DNA of 64,000 bases from Pseudomonas sp. RSB 5.4 (GTDB lineage Bacteria > Pseudomonadota > Gammaproteobacteria > Pseudomonadales > Pseudomonadaceae). Below, one piece after another: positions 55,130 through 62,797 of this stretch (within the stretch, counting starts at the first letter, position 1; each line of letters starts with the position of its first letter). The DNA is taken from positions 2,198,501 through 2,262,500 of the forward strand of contig NZ_CP146986.1 of assembly GCF_037126175.1 (NCBI RefSeq), read 5' to 3'. The translations under genes and the position numbers were made by a program. Under the pieces are notes generated by a model. The model had not been told where the DNA came from. It made no database searches and was given only the letters and a program-made list of their open reading frames with translations.

Positions 55130-55136
55130 CACACAC

Positions 55137-55166
55137 TTCCCTGGGTTGCCAGGAATCAGCCTGGCA
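55137..55166 (-). promoter_or_regulatory. Hairpin pair in the leader of cysteine-repeat gene B
   Basis: Minus strand GCCAGG-CTGATT-CCTGGC-AAC-CCAGGGAAG before the start; equal to the leader of gene A apart from loop bases. Confidence 0.4.
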
Positions 55167-55296
55167 CTGCTTGATCCATTCTCAATGAGCGTCGCGACAC
55201 GCCATCAAATTGACATCGCTTTTTAGGAAAGTTCAAACAGGCAAATGAGATCCGCGCAGATTTTTGAGTCTGAAAAATGGGTAGGAAAACACCACC

Positions 55297-55429
55297 TGTG
55301 GCGAGGGAGCTTGCTCCCGCTGGACTGCGAAGCAGCCCCAAAACCGGCCAGTCCTTTTCTCCAGGTCCACCGCATGCGCCGGAATACGCCGACTGCGTCG
55401 CCGAGCGGGAGCAAGCTCCCTCGCCACAG
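55297..55429. repeat. REPIN of the GAGGGAGCTTGCTCCC family
   Basis: TGTGGCGAGGGAGCTTGCTC and GAGCAAGCTCCCTCGCCACA enclose a spacer of about 90 bp; same family as at 16667. Confidence 0.88.
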
Positions 55430-55512
55430 GGTTGGGATGGCGTCCTACAGGTCGGTTGTGGTGGCTGAAATGGCTGACTAGAGTGGGGCTGTCGCTGACC
55501 GCAGTCAGCGAT

Positions 55513-55714
55513 GGGTTTCGCAGCCCTCAGAAGTGACACACACCGCTAAATGACAACTGTGGCAAAATCCGCCACCGCTTCATTTTATGGCGGCTGTGTG
55601 TGGGAGACCTTCGGGTCTGCCGGTTTGACTCTTCTCCGGTCTGCGAACCCGCATACAGCTGCCACCCATTTGTTTCGCAGCAGAAAGGTGGCACTTCCCG
55701 ACCCATTGAAGAGT
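55513..55714 (+). promoter_or_regulatory. Second copy of the structured leader RNA, before the 95-residue gene
   Basis: A segment A (55513-55523) GGGTTTCGCAG; hairpin AGACC-TTCG-GGTCT at 55605-55618; segment B with CCGG (55620), ACTCTTC (55628-55634), CCGG (55636) and CTGCGAACCC (55641-55650); segment C with TTCGCAG (55674-55680) and GAAGAGT (55708-55714) just before the start. B pairs with A (10 bp with one bulged T) or with C, where ACTCTTC covers the GAAGAGT ribosome-binding region. It aligns with the leader at 2269-2460, with changed but still complementary pairs. The short frame equivalent to the one at 2275 is broken here by a TGA. Confidence 0.6.
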
Positions 55715-55721
55715 GCAACCC

Positions 55722-56009
55722 ATGACGATCAAAAAAACGCTCCACCGTTACGCGCACATGTCCCACCCCGCCACCGACCGCCCTGTCCTCCTGATCGATG
55801 CCGATGCCCCATTGCGTGAACTCCACGCCTGCCTCGCCGAACGCCTCAACGCCGTCCTCAAATACCTTGACCTCATCGCCTGCACCAGTCTCCCCGACTA
55901 CGCTGAACACGACATCAACACCGTCACCAACATCGCCAGGATCCTAGTACAGGATGTGAGTGATGTGTTTCGGGTTATTGAGCAACGGGGGTTTGATGCA
56001 GTCGGCTAA
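55722..56009 (+). CDS. Small DUF3077-like helical protein, 95 residues
   Basis: A protein starting MTIKKTLHRYAHMSHPATDR, with LLIDADAPLRELHACLAERL and a C-terminal helical part DINTVTNIARILVQDVSDVF. It fits the small Pseudomonas DUF3077/DUF6124-like families in size and amphipathic helices, but the match is by form and leader rather than by a clear motif. Its ATG follows GAAGAGT by 8 nt. The leader is homologous to that of the gene at 1898-2260, which suggests both belong to one regulated group. Confidence 0.65.
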   Translation: MTIKKTLHRYAHMSHPATDRPVLLIDADAPLRELHACLAERLNAVLKYLDLIACTSLPDYAEHDINTVTNIARILVQDVSDVFRVIEQRGFDAVG

Positions 56010-56220
56010 TGAAATAATTCTGCCGACTGTATCGACACTGATAAATAAATAATCTAGCGCAGCGTTGCCGCAGAACGGCGACACCCCCGAGGTGCCTCAT
56101 GACCAAGCGGCTTGCAACTCACAGTCTTCGCCCTTTCGCCTATCCCGCGCACGGTTCTTTGTGGCATGCTGGCTTGGCGCCAGCAGTGAGGCGCTAAAAC
56201 ACACGTTCAAGGAGATGAAC

Positions 56221-56445
56221 ATGGCACAGACTCGCAACATCATTAATGACTTTCGTTTTGAGATCAGCGAAGGCAATCGCAAGTGCGATGTCAGCAGCGA
56301 ACATGCAATCTCGAAAGGCGAAAAACATTTTGCTTACGAAAAGGTTCCTGGTCATCGTCTGAATATTTGCATGAGTTGCGCTCCCGCAATTATCCAGAAA
56401 GCACAACAGCATTTAGAGAACATCGCAAGAGAGTTCGCCAACTGA
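56221..56445 (+). CDS. Hypothetical small protein with cysteine motifs, 74 residues
   Basis: Begins MAQTRNIINDFRFEISEGNR; cysteines are in KCDVSSEHAISKGEKHF and in NICMSCAPAI (C-x-x-C), a pattern that could bind a zinc ion. The C-terminal helix is QKAQQHLENIAREFAN. AAGGAG lies 6 nt before ATG 56221. AT content is higher than in the neighbouring genes. I recognise no family. Confidence 0.6.
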   Translation: MAQTRNIINDFRFEISEGNRKCDVSSEHAISKGEKHFAYEKVPGHRLNICMSCAPAIIQKAQQHLENIAREFAN

Positions 56446-56551
56446 GAAAATCGAGGCCAGATCCGAAGAATCTGGCCTTATTTTAAATACATTACTATTC
56501 CGACCTGTAACAATATCGCCCCCCTAACATATCGATTAAAAGTAGTGAAAA

Positions 56552-57085
56552 ATGGACGTTAGAATTCAAGCTGGCCTCATTTCATTCTGTGCTGCCCTTA
56601 TTGTCATGACGGTGACTAACTGGATAAATATCCGATTAGCCACAAAAAAGGCTGAAGACGACACGAACCGAGAGGCTGAGGCAAACCGGCGCGAGAAGCG
56701 CGAAAACACCGTAAAAAATCTATATTTGTTAACTAAAAAACTTTCTATCACCAAGCTCGACATGGCGTCAGGGCCCAGCGCGATAAAAGACTTCAACGAC
56801 AACTACGATAGCGCCAACGAGAACATCGCCGAAGTAATGATGGCATTAACTCTCTACTTTCCAAAAGCCAAATCCGTTTTCAGCTCCATTGATATCGACG
56901 CTGCAGAGTACTGGAAAAACTACAAAGACTACTTAACTGTTACTCTACCTATTGCTATTGCGCATACGACCACACCAACTTCTTTGCCCACTAACGCAAC
57001 AACATTCAAACAAAATGCCGTCAGTGCAGCCCAACGTTGCGGGGCGACGATTTCACAGACTCTCAAAGCTTTGCCTGAATTATAA
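56552..57085 (+). CDS. Hypothetical membrane-anchored helical protein, 177 residues
   Basis: An N-terminal membrane helix (AGLISFCAALIVMTVTNWIN), then a highly charged, coiled-coil-like stretch (ATKKAEDDTNREAEANRREK), then a helical body with AEVMMALTLYFPKAKSVF. The base composition is clearly richer in A and T than the surrounding genes, with codons like ATA and TTA used freely, which suggests recent transfer. The function is unknown. An 11 bp inverted repeat follows the stop. Confidence 0.65.
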   Translation: MDVRIQAGLISFCAALIVMTVTNWINIRLATKKAEDDTNREAEANRREKRENTVKNLYLLTKKLSITKLDMASGPSAIKDFNDNYDSANENIAEVMMALTLYFPKAKSVFSSIDIDAAEYWKNYKDYLTVTLPIAIAHTTTPTSLPTNATTFKQNAVSAAQRCGATISQTLKALPEL

Positions 57086-57097
57086 AAATTAGTTACA

Positions 57098-57128
57098 CGC
57101 CAAGTCTAGTATAGACATAGACTTGGCG
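57098..57128. other. Inverted repeat after the AT-rich gene
   Basis: CGCCAAGTCTA at 57098-57108 and TAGACTTGGCG at 57118-57128, 9 nt loop, no T-tract. It could be a terminator-like hairpin or a border of an acquired segment. Confidence 0.5.
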
Positions 57129-57203
57129 CCTCGTAACATAGACACCTCAGTGCCCCCAATCATCCTGTACCACACTGAATGCCACAAAAAGCTTTCAACA
57201 CCC

Positions 57204-57752
57204 TCAAAAATTCGCCGGCGTATTCGCACTAATGATTTCCGCCTCATCCGCCCCGATATTCCGAAACTTGTGCGGCAGCGTCGTCGGAAAATAATACCCA
57301 TCCCCCGCATTCAACACACTCACCTGCCCATCCACGGTCAACTCCACCGTGCCACGCGTCACCAACCCACACTCCTCGCCTTCCGCATGCACGATCGGCT
57401 CTTCCCCGGAACTCGCACCCGGGGCGTATTGCTCACGCAGCAGGCGCATCTGGCGGCTGGGAACCGAAGCGCCGATCAACAGCAGGCGCAGGCCGTGGCG
57501 GCCGAGGTCGGGTTGTTCGTTGGCGCGGAAGACGTATTGGTGTTCGCGCGGCGGCTGGTCGAAGGTGAAGAAGTCGGCCAGGGACATGGGGATGCCTTCG
57601 AGCAGCTTTTTCAGGGAGCTGACGGAGGGGCTGACGCGATTCTGTTCGATCAGGGAGATGGTGGCATTGGTCACGCCGCTACGCCGGGCCAGCTCGCGCT
57701 GGGAGAGTTTGTAGCTTTCGCGTACTAGTTTGAGTCGAGAACCCGTATCCAT
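57204..57752 (-). CDS. XRE-cupin regulator (PuuR/PauR-like)
   Basis: A 182-residue regulator with an N-terminal helix-turn-helix (RLKLVRESYKLSQRELARRS, GVTNATISLIEQNRVSPSV) and a C-terminal cupin with HAEGEECGLVTRGTVELTVD and DGYYFPTTLPHKFRN. This is the layout and length of PuuR and of Pseudomonas PauR, repressors of polyamine catabolism that bind gamma-glutamylputrescine or free polyamines. Context fits: polyamine degradation genes follow at 58149-63559. Confidence 0.88.
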   Translation of the reverse strand: MDTGSRLKLVRESYKLSQRELARRSGVTNATISLIEQNRVSPSVSSLKKLLEGIPMSLADFFTFDQPPREHQYVFRANEQPDLGRHGLRLLLIGASVPSRQMRLLREQYAPGASSGEEPIVHAEGEECGLVTRGTVELTVDGQVSVLNAGDGYYFPTTLPHKFRNIGADEAEIISANTPANF

Positions 57753-57943
57753 GACAGCCTTATGTGAGTAGTACTTAAGGGCAATGGGGGTGGGTGGCGG
57801 GTGCCGCGCAAGGCGCGCGGATCACGTTGCTCCCGTGTCCCGGAACCGTGAAAGGCGGCTATTAAATCACGTTTGCCGGTGTTGCTCAGCAGGTTCGATG
57901 GACGGTGGGATAAAAGTCCTTCTGGCCTTGGTAATACCGCCAC

Positions 57944-58034
57944 TGTGGGAGCGGGCTTGCTCGCGAAAGCGCTGTGTCAGACGACATGTGCGTTGGCTGA
58001 ACTGGCCCCTTCGCGAGCAAGCCCGCTCCCACAG
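57944..58034. repeat. REPIN (inverted REP pair)
   Basis: TGTGGGAGCGGGCTTGCTCG and CGAGCAAGCCCGCTCCCACA in opposed orientation in the gap 57753-58148, where I see no gene. Confidence 0.92.
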
Positions 58035-58148
58035 TTGGATCTGTTTTGTGTCATTTGGCTGGGTAGCGGTCGTCAGGCCGCCATCGGCGGTGTTGCTACA
58101 GCATTAAAAAACCGGCGGGGTCTTAGGGACCGCCGCCGGGGAGGTAAC

Positions 58149-59432
58149 CTAGATGCCGAAGCGGTCGCGCAGCGAGTAGTAGACGGCGCCGAGAGCGGTC
58201 AGCGGAGCCGAGAAGGTGCGGCCGCCGATCATTGGCATGTGCGGCAGCGAGGCGAACGCGTCGAAGCGTTCGGCGTCGCCGCGGATCATTTCCGAGATCA
58301 GTTTGCCGGCCAGGTGCGAGCAAGTGACGCCGTGGCCGCTGTAGCCTTGCATGTAGTAGGCGTTTTTCTCGATGCGGCCGAATTGCGGCATGCGTGACAT
58401 GGTCAGCAGGAAGTTGCCGGTCCAGCGGTAATCGATTTTCACGTCCTTGAGCTGCGGGAAGGTCTTGAGGATCTTCGGGCGGATCAGTTGTTCGATGTCG
58501 TCCGGTTCGCGCGCGCCGTAGACCACACCGCCGCCGTACAGCAGACGGTTGTCGGCCGTGAGACGGTAGTAATCCAGCAGGTAGTTGCAGTCTTCGACGC
58601 AGTAGTTGTTGGTGATCAGGCTGCGCGCCTGCTTCTCGGTCAGTGGCTCGGTGACGACGATCTGCGAGCCGCAGGGCATGCTTTTCGCGGTCACGCGGTT
58701 GTCCAGACCTTGCGGCAGGTAGGCGTTGCCGGCGATCAGCAGGTACTTGGCGCGCACCTGGCCTTTGGCGGTGCGCACGACGTTCGGCTCGCCGTATTTG
58801 ATTTCCACGGCAGCCGATTGCTCGTAGATCTTGCCGCCCAGACGCACGATGGCTGCGGCTTCACCGAGGGCCAGGTTCAGCGGATGCACGTGACCGCCCT
58901 GCATGTCCAGCAGGCCGCCAACGTAGGCGTCGGAGCCGACTTCGCGACGGATGTCAGCGGCGTCGAGCATCTTCAGGTTCTTGTTGCCGTAACGTTCCCA
59001 GCTGCGCTTCTGCTCAGCCAGACCGTTGAGTTGTTTCTTGTTCATCGCTGCGAAGATGCCGCCCGGGCGGTAGTCGCATTTGATGTCGTATTCCTTGATG
59101 CGCGAACGGATGATGTCGGCGCCTTCGAAGATCATGCTGCCGAGGATTTCCGCGGTCTTGTCGCCGTAGCGTTCTTCGATCACATCGACGTCGCGGCTGT
59201 AAGAGTTGACCAATTGCCCGCCGTTGCGACCGCTGGCGCCATAGCCGACTTTCGCCGCTTCCAGCACCGTCACTTTGTAGCCGGCCTCGGTGAGGAACAG
59301 TGCCGAGGACAGGCCGGTGTAGCCGGCGCCGATGATGCAGACATCGCACTCGACCGACTCTTCAAGGGTCGGGAAGTCGATGACTTCGTTGCGGGTGGCG
59401 GCGTAGTAGCTGTTGACGTGTTGTTGCTTCAT
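58149..59432 (-). CDS. FAD-dependent oxidoreductase, gamma-glutamylpolyamine oxidase (second copy)
   Basis: A 427-residue DAO-family flavoprotein: CDVCIIGAGYTGLSSALFLT, KVGYGASGRNGGQLVNSYSR, YLLDYYRLTADNRLLYGGGV and YMQGYSGHGVTCSHLAGKLI, the PuuB/PauB pattern. It oxidises gamma-glutamylated polyamine to the aldehyde with release of peroxide. It follows the aldehyde dehydrogenase gene on the same strand by 51 bp. It resembles the copy at 47708 but is clearly diverged. Confidence 0.92.
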   Translation of the reverse strand: MKQQHVNSYYAATRNEVIDFPTLEESVECDVCIIGAGYTGLSSALFLTEAGYKVTVLEAAKVGYGASGRNGGQLVNSYSRDVDVIEERYGDKTAEILGSMIFEGADIIRSRIKEYDIKCDYRPGGIFAAMNKKQLNGLAEQKRSWERYGNKNLKMLDAADIRREVGSDAYVGGLLDMQGGHVHPLNLALGEAAAIVRLGGKIYEQSAAVEIKYGEPNVVRTAKGQVRAKYLLIAGNAYLPQGLDNRVTAKSMPCGSQIVVTEPLTEKQARSLITNNYCVEDCNYLLDYYRLTADNRLLYGGGVVYGAREPDDIEQLIRPKILKTFPQLKDVKIDYRWTGNFLLTMSRMPQFGRIEKNAYYMQGYSGHGVTCSHLAGKLISEMIRGDAERFDAFASLPHMPMIGGRTFSAPLTALGAVYYSLRDRFGI

Positions 59433-59483
59433 TTTATTGTTCTCCGAGGGTCGCCCGTAGGAGCGACCACCGTTGTAAAAGAG

Positions 59484-60974
59484 TTAGAGCTTGATCCAGG
59501 TCGCTTTCAGCTCGGTGTACTTGTCGAACGCGTGCAGCGATTTGTCGCGACCGTTGCCCGACTGTTTGAAGCCACCGAACGGCGCGGTCATGTCGCCGCC
59601 GTCGTACTGATTGACCCAGACGCTGCCGGCGCGCAGGCCACGAGCGAAGGTGTGCGCCTTGCTCAGGTTGCTGGTCCAGACGCCGGCGGCGAGACCGAAG
59701 ATGCTGTCGTTGGCGATCTGCAGCGCTTCTTCAACGGTGTCGAAGGTGATCAGCGACAGCACCGGGCCGAAGATTTCTTCGCGGGCGATGGTCATCGCAT
59801 TGGTTACGCCATCGAAGATCGCCGGTTGCACGTAGAGGCCGCCGGTTTCTTCGAGGGTGCGCTGGCCGCCGGCGATCAACTCGGCGCCCTGCTCGCGACC
59901 GATGCTGATGTAGCGCAGCACGTTGTCCAGTTGACGCTGATCAACCACCGCGCCGACGGTGGTCGCAGGATCCAGTGCGTGCCCCGGTTTCCACGCTTGC
60001 AGCGCTTCCACCAGCAGCGGAATGAATTGCTCGCGGATCGAACGTTCGACCAGCAGACGCGAACCGGCGGTGCACACTTCGCCCTGGTTGAAAGCGATGG
60101 CGCCGGCCGCAGCCTGGGCTGCCGCGCGCAAGTCCGGGGCGTCGGCGAACACCACGTTCGGGCTCTTGCCACCGGCTTCGAGCCAGACGCGTTTCATGTT
60201 GCTTTGGCCGGCATAAATCATCAGCTGCTTGGCAATCGCCGTGGAGCCGGTGAAGGCCAGCACGTCGACGTCCATGTGCAGCGCCAGCGCCTTGCCCACG
60301 GTATGGCCGAAGCCCGGCAGCACGTTGAACACGCCTTTCGGAATCCCCGCGTCCAGTGCCAACTGCGCGATGCGAATCGCGGTCAGTGGCGACTTTTCCG
60401 AAGGCTTGAGGATGAACGAGTTGCCGGCAGCCAGGGCCGGGGCGAATTTCCAGCTGGCCATGATCAGCGGGAAGTTCCACGGCACGATGGCGGCGACGAC
60501 GCCGGATGGCTCGCGGGTCACCAGACCGAGTTGATCGTGCGGCGTGGCGGCAACTTCATCGTAGATCTTGTCGATCGCTTCGGCGCTCCAGCGGATCGCG
60601 TTGGCGGTCGCCGGGATGTCGATGCTCATCGAGTCGCTGATCGGTTTGCCCATGTCGAGGGTTTCCAGCAACGCCAGTTCTTCCTGGTGTTGCAGGATCA
60701 GATCAGCGAAGCGGGTCAGGATGCGTTTGCGCTCGGCCGGGGCTTTGTTGGCCCACACGCCGGAGTTGAACGATTGGCGCGCCACTTCGACGGCGAGGTT
60801 GGCGTCGGCTTCATCGGTGCTGGCCACGGAGGCGAGGAAACGGCCGTCGACGGGGCTCAGGCATTCGAAGGTGGCGCCGCTGATCGCCGGGCGATATTCA
60901 CCGTTGATGAACGCGCGGGATTCGATGGTCAGGGACTGGAAGCGTTGTTCCCAGTCGTTGCGGGTCATGGTCAT
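59484..60974 (-). CDS. NAD(P)-dependent aldehyde dehydrogenase (PuuC/KauB/PauC-like)
   Basis: A 496-residue aldehyde dehydrogenase. PSGVVAAIVPWNFPLIMASW, FTGSTAIAKQLMIYAG (NAD loop), the catalytic glutamate in VWLEAGGKSPNVVFADA and the catalytic cysteine in FNQGEVCTAGSRLLVERSI are all present. It oxidises gamma-glutamyl-aminobutyraldehyde or related aldehydes, the step after the FAD oxidase. Same strand as the ligase and oxidase genes. Confidence 0.93.
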   Translation of the reverse strand: MTMTRNDWEQRFQSLTIESRAFINGEYRPAISGATFECLSPVDGRFLASVASTDEADANLAVEVARQSFNSGVWANKAPAERKRILTRFADLILQHQEELALLETLDMGKPISDSMSIDIPATANAIRWSAEAIDKIYDEVAATPHDQLGLVTREPSGVVAAIVPWNFPLIMASWKFAPALAAGNSFILKPSEKSPLTAIRIAQLALDAGIPKGVFNVLPGFGHTVGKALALHMDVDVLAFTGSTAIAKQLMIYAGQSNMKRVWLEAGGKSPNVVFADAPDLRAAAQAAAGAIAFNQGEVCTAGSRLLVERSIREQFIPLLVEALQAWKPGHALDPATTVGAVVDQRQLDNVLRYISIGREQGAELIAGGQRTLEETGGLYVQPAIFDGVTNAMTIAREEIFGPVLSLITFDTVEEALQIANDSIFGLAAGVWTSNLSKAHTFARGLRAGSVWVNQYDGGDMTAPFGGFKQSGNGRDKSLHAFDKYTELKATWIKL

Positions 60975-61013
60975 GGGGGTGACTCACACAGGAGAATTGG
61001 TGACCGATATCCC

Positions 61014-61105
61014 TGTGGGAGCGAGCTTGCTCGCGAATACGGTGGGTCAGTCACCTTCAATGTTGAAGGTGATGGCCTCTTCGCGGGCAAGCCCGCTCCC
61101 ACAGG
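61014..61105. repeat. REPIN (inverted REP pair)
   Basis: TGTGGGAGCGAGCTTGCTCG and CGGGCAAGCCCGCTCCCACA in opposed orientation between the dehydrogenase and ligase genes. Confidence 0.9.
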
Positions 61106-61138
61106 GTTTTGCGGTGTTAACGGGATCGCGCTTGAGCG

Positions 61139-62515
61139 TCAGACCGTATGCAGATACCAGTTGTACTCAAGGTCAGAGATCGAGTTCTCGAACTCGGCCA
61201 GCTCGCTTTCCTTGCACGCGACGAACACGTCGATGTACATCGGGTCGATGTAGCGGGCCATGACTTCGCTGTCGTCCAGCTCGCGCAACGCGTCGCGCAG
61301 GTTGTTCGGCAGGCTCTGTTCGTTCTGCTCGTAGCTGTTGCCTTCAACGGGCGCGCCTGGCTCGATCTGGTTGGTCAGGCCGTGGTGAATACCGGCCAGC
61401 ACCGAGGCCATCAGCAGGTACGGGTTGGCGTCGGCGCCGGCAACACGATGCTCGATGCGCACGGCGTCGGCCGAACCGGTTGGCACACGGACTGCAACGG
61501 TGCGGTTGTCGATGCCCCAGCTCGGCGAGTTCGGCACGTAGAACTGCGCGCCAAAGCGGCGGTACGAGTTGACGTTCGGGCAGAGGAAAGCCATTTGCGC
61601 AGGCAGGGTCTCCAGCACACCGCCGATCGCGTGTCGCAGTGCGGCGTTCTGCTCGGGATCCTCGCTGGCGAAGATGTTGTTGCCTTCTTTGTCCAGAATC
61701 GAAATGTGCACGTGCAGACCGTTGCCCGCCTGGCCCGGATACGGCTTGGCCATGAAGGTGGTGTCCATCTCGTGGTCGTAGGCGATGTTCTTCACCAGAC
61801 GCTTGAGCAGAACAGCGTAGTCGCAGGCCTTGATCGGGTCGGAGACGTGATGCAGGTTGACTTCGAATTGCGCCGGGGCGCTTTCCTTGACGATGGCGTC
61901 AGCCGGAATGCCCTGCTCTTTCGCGCCTTCGAGGATGTCTTGCAGGCAGTCGACGTATTCGTCGAGATCGTCGATCAGATACACCTGAGTCGACACCGGG
62001 CGCTTGCCGGAGACCGGCGAACGTGGCGACTGCGGACGGCCGTTCACGTTGTCCTGGTCGATCAGGTAGAACTCCAGTTCGAACGCGGCGCAGATGGTCA
62101 GGCCCAGTTCATCGAACTTGCGCACGACGTTGGCCAGCACTTCACGCGGATCGGCGAAGAACGGCTCGCCTTCGATCTCGTGCATGGTCATCAGCAGTTG
62201 TGCGGTTGGACGCTTCTGCCACGGCTCGATGCTCAGGGTGCCCGGGATCGGGTAGCAGATGCGGTCGGCGTCGCCGATGTCCAGACCCAGGCCGGTGCTT
62301 TCCACCGTGGAGCCATTGATATCCAGAGCAAAAAGAGAGGCCGGCAGGTTGATGCCTTTCTCGTAAACCTTGTGGAGGCTGGTGCGTTCGATGCGCTTGC
62401 CGCGCACCACACCGTTCATATCCGCAATCAGAAGGTCGACGTACAAAACCTCAGGATATTTCTTAAGGAATGCGTTTGCTTCGTTGAGTTGAACGGTACG
62501 CAGAGGGACCGACAT
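61139..62515 (-). CDS. Gamma-glutamylpolyamine synthetase (second copy, glutamine-synthetase family)
   Basis: A 458-residue protein with AFELEFYLIDQDNVNGRPQS, PAQFEVNLHHVSDPIKACDY, DTTFMAKPYPGQAGNGLHVH, NVNSYRRFGAQFYVPNSPSW and RIEHRVAGADANPYLLMASV, the PuuA/PauA glutamine-synthetase set. It activates putrescine, cadaverine or similar amines with glutamate. It is transcribed toward the aldehyde dehydrogenase and FAD oxidase genes and is divergent from the hydrolase gene at 62798, giving a complete ligase-oxidase-dehydrogenase-hydrolase route. Confidence 0.93.
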   Translation of the reverse strand: MSVPLRTVQLNEANAFLKKYPEVLYVDLLIADMNGVVRGKRIERTSLHKVYEKGINLPASLFALDINGSTVESTGLGLDIGDADRICYPIPGTLSIEPWQKRPTAQLLMTMHEIEGEPFFADPREVLANVVRKFDELGLTICAAFELEFYLIDQDNVNGRPQSPRSPVSGKRPVSTQVYLIDDLDEYVDCLQDILEGAKEQGIPADAIVKESAPAQFEVNLHHVSDPIKACDYAVLLKRLVKNIAYDHEMDTTFMAKPYPGQAGNGLHVHISILDKEGNNIFASEDPEQNAALRHAIGGVLETLPAQMAFLCPNVNSYRRFGAQFYVPNSPSWGIDNRTVAVRVPTGSADAVRIEHRVAGADANPYLLMASVLAGIHHGLTNQIEPGAPVEGNSYEQNEQSLPNNLRDALRELDDSEVMARYIDPMYIDVFVACKESELAEFENSISDLEYNWYLHTV

Positions 62516-62531
62516 GATGCACCTATTTAGC

Positions 62532-62735
62532 TGTTAATTATTATGTTCACTGCTGTTTCGCCGAGCCAGTCAATCCGAAAGGCAAAGTGAAGTCAATAGC
62601 GAACACCTGGCCGTTCAGCGTTTATTTTTCGGGCTTTTTTTAACACTCATGTGCCAATGCAGGCGCCACAAGGCCGGGAATCATGAAGATTTGATGAACG
62701 GCGTTTAGAATTTTTTACATGGCAGTTGTTAATTA
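62532..62735. promoter_or_regulatory. Divergent ligase / hydrolase promoter region with repeated TGTTAATTA
   Basis: The 282 bp between the divergent genes contains TGTTAATTA twice, at 62532-62540 (CTGTTAATTATTATG) and 62727-62735 (TTGTTAATTAAAATC), each near one gene. The region is AT-rich. They are candidate operators for the PauR-like regulator encoded at 57204. Confidence 0.4.
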
Positions 62736-62797
62736 AAATCAACGAGGCTAAGCTCCGGAAAAGCTCGTTCAAGTGTCAAACTTCGAGGTGAATAAAA

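Noticed and set aside
58488..61253. Plus-strand open frame of 921 codons
   Set aside because: It runs antisense through the FAD oxidase and aldehyde dehydrogenase genes, which have full family motifs; long antisense frames are common at this GC content.
61148..62530. Plus-strand open frame of 460 codons
   Set aside because: Antisense of the polyamine ligase gene, which has all glutamine-synthetase motifs.
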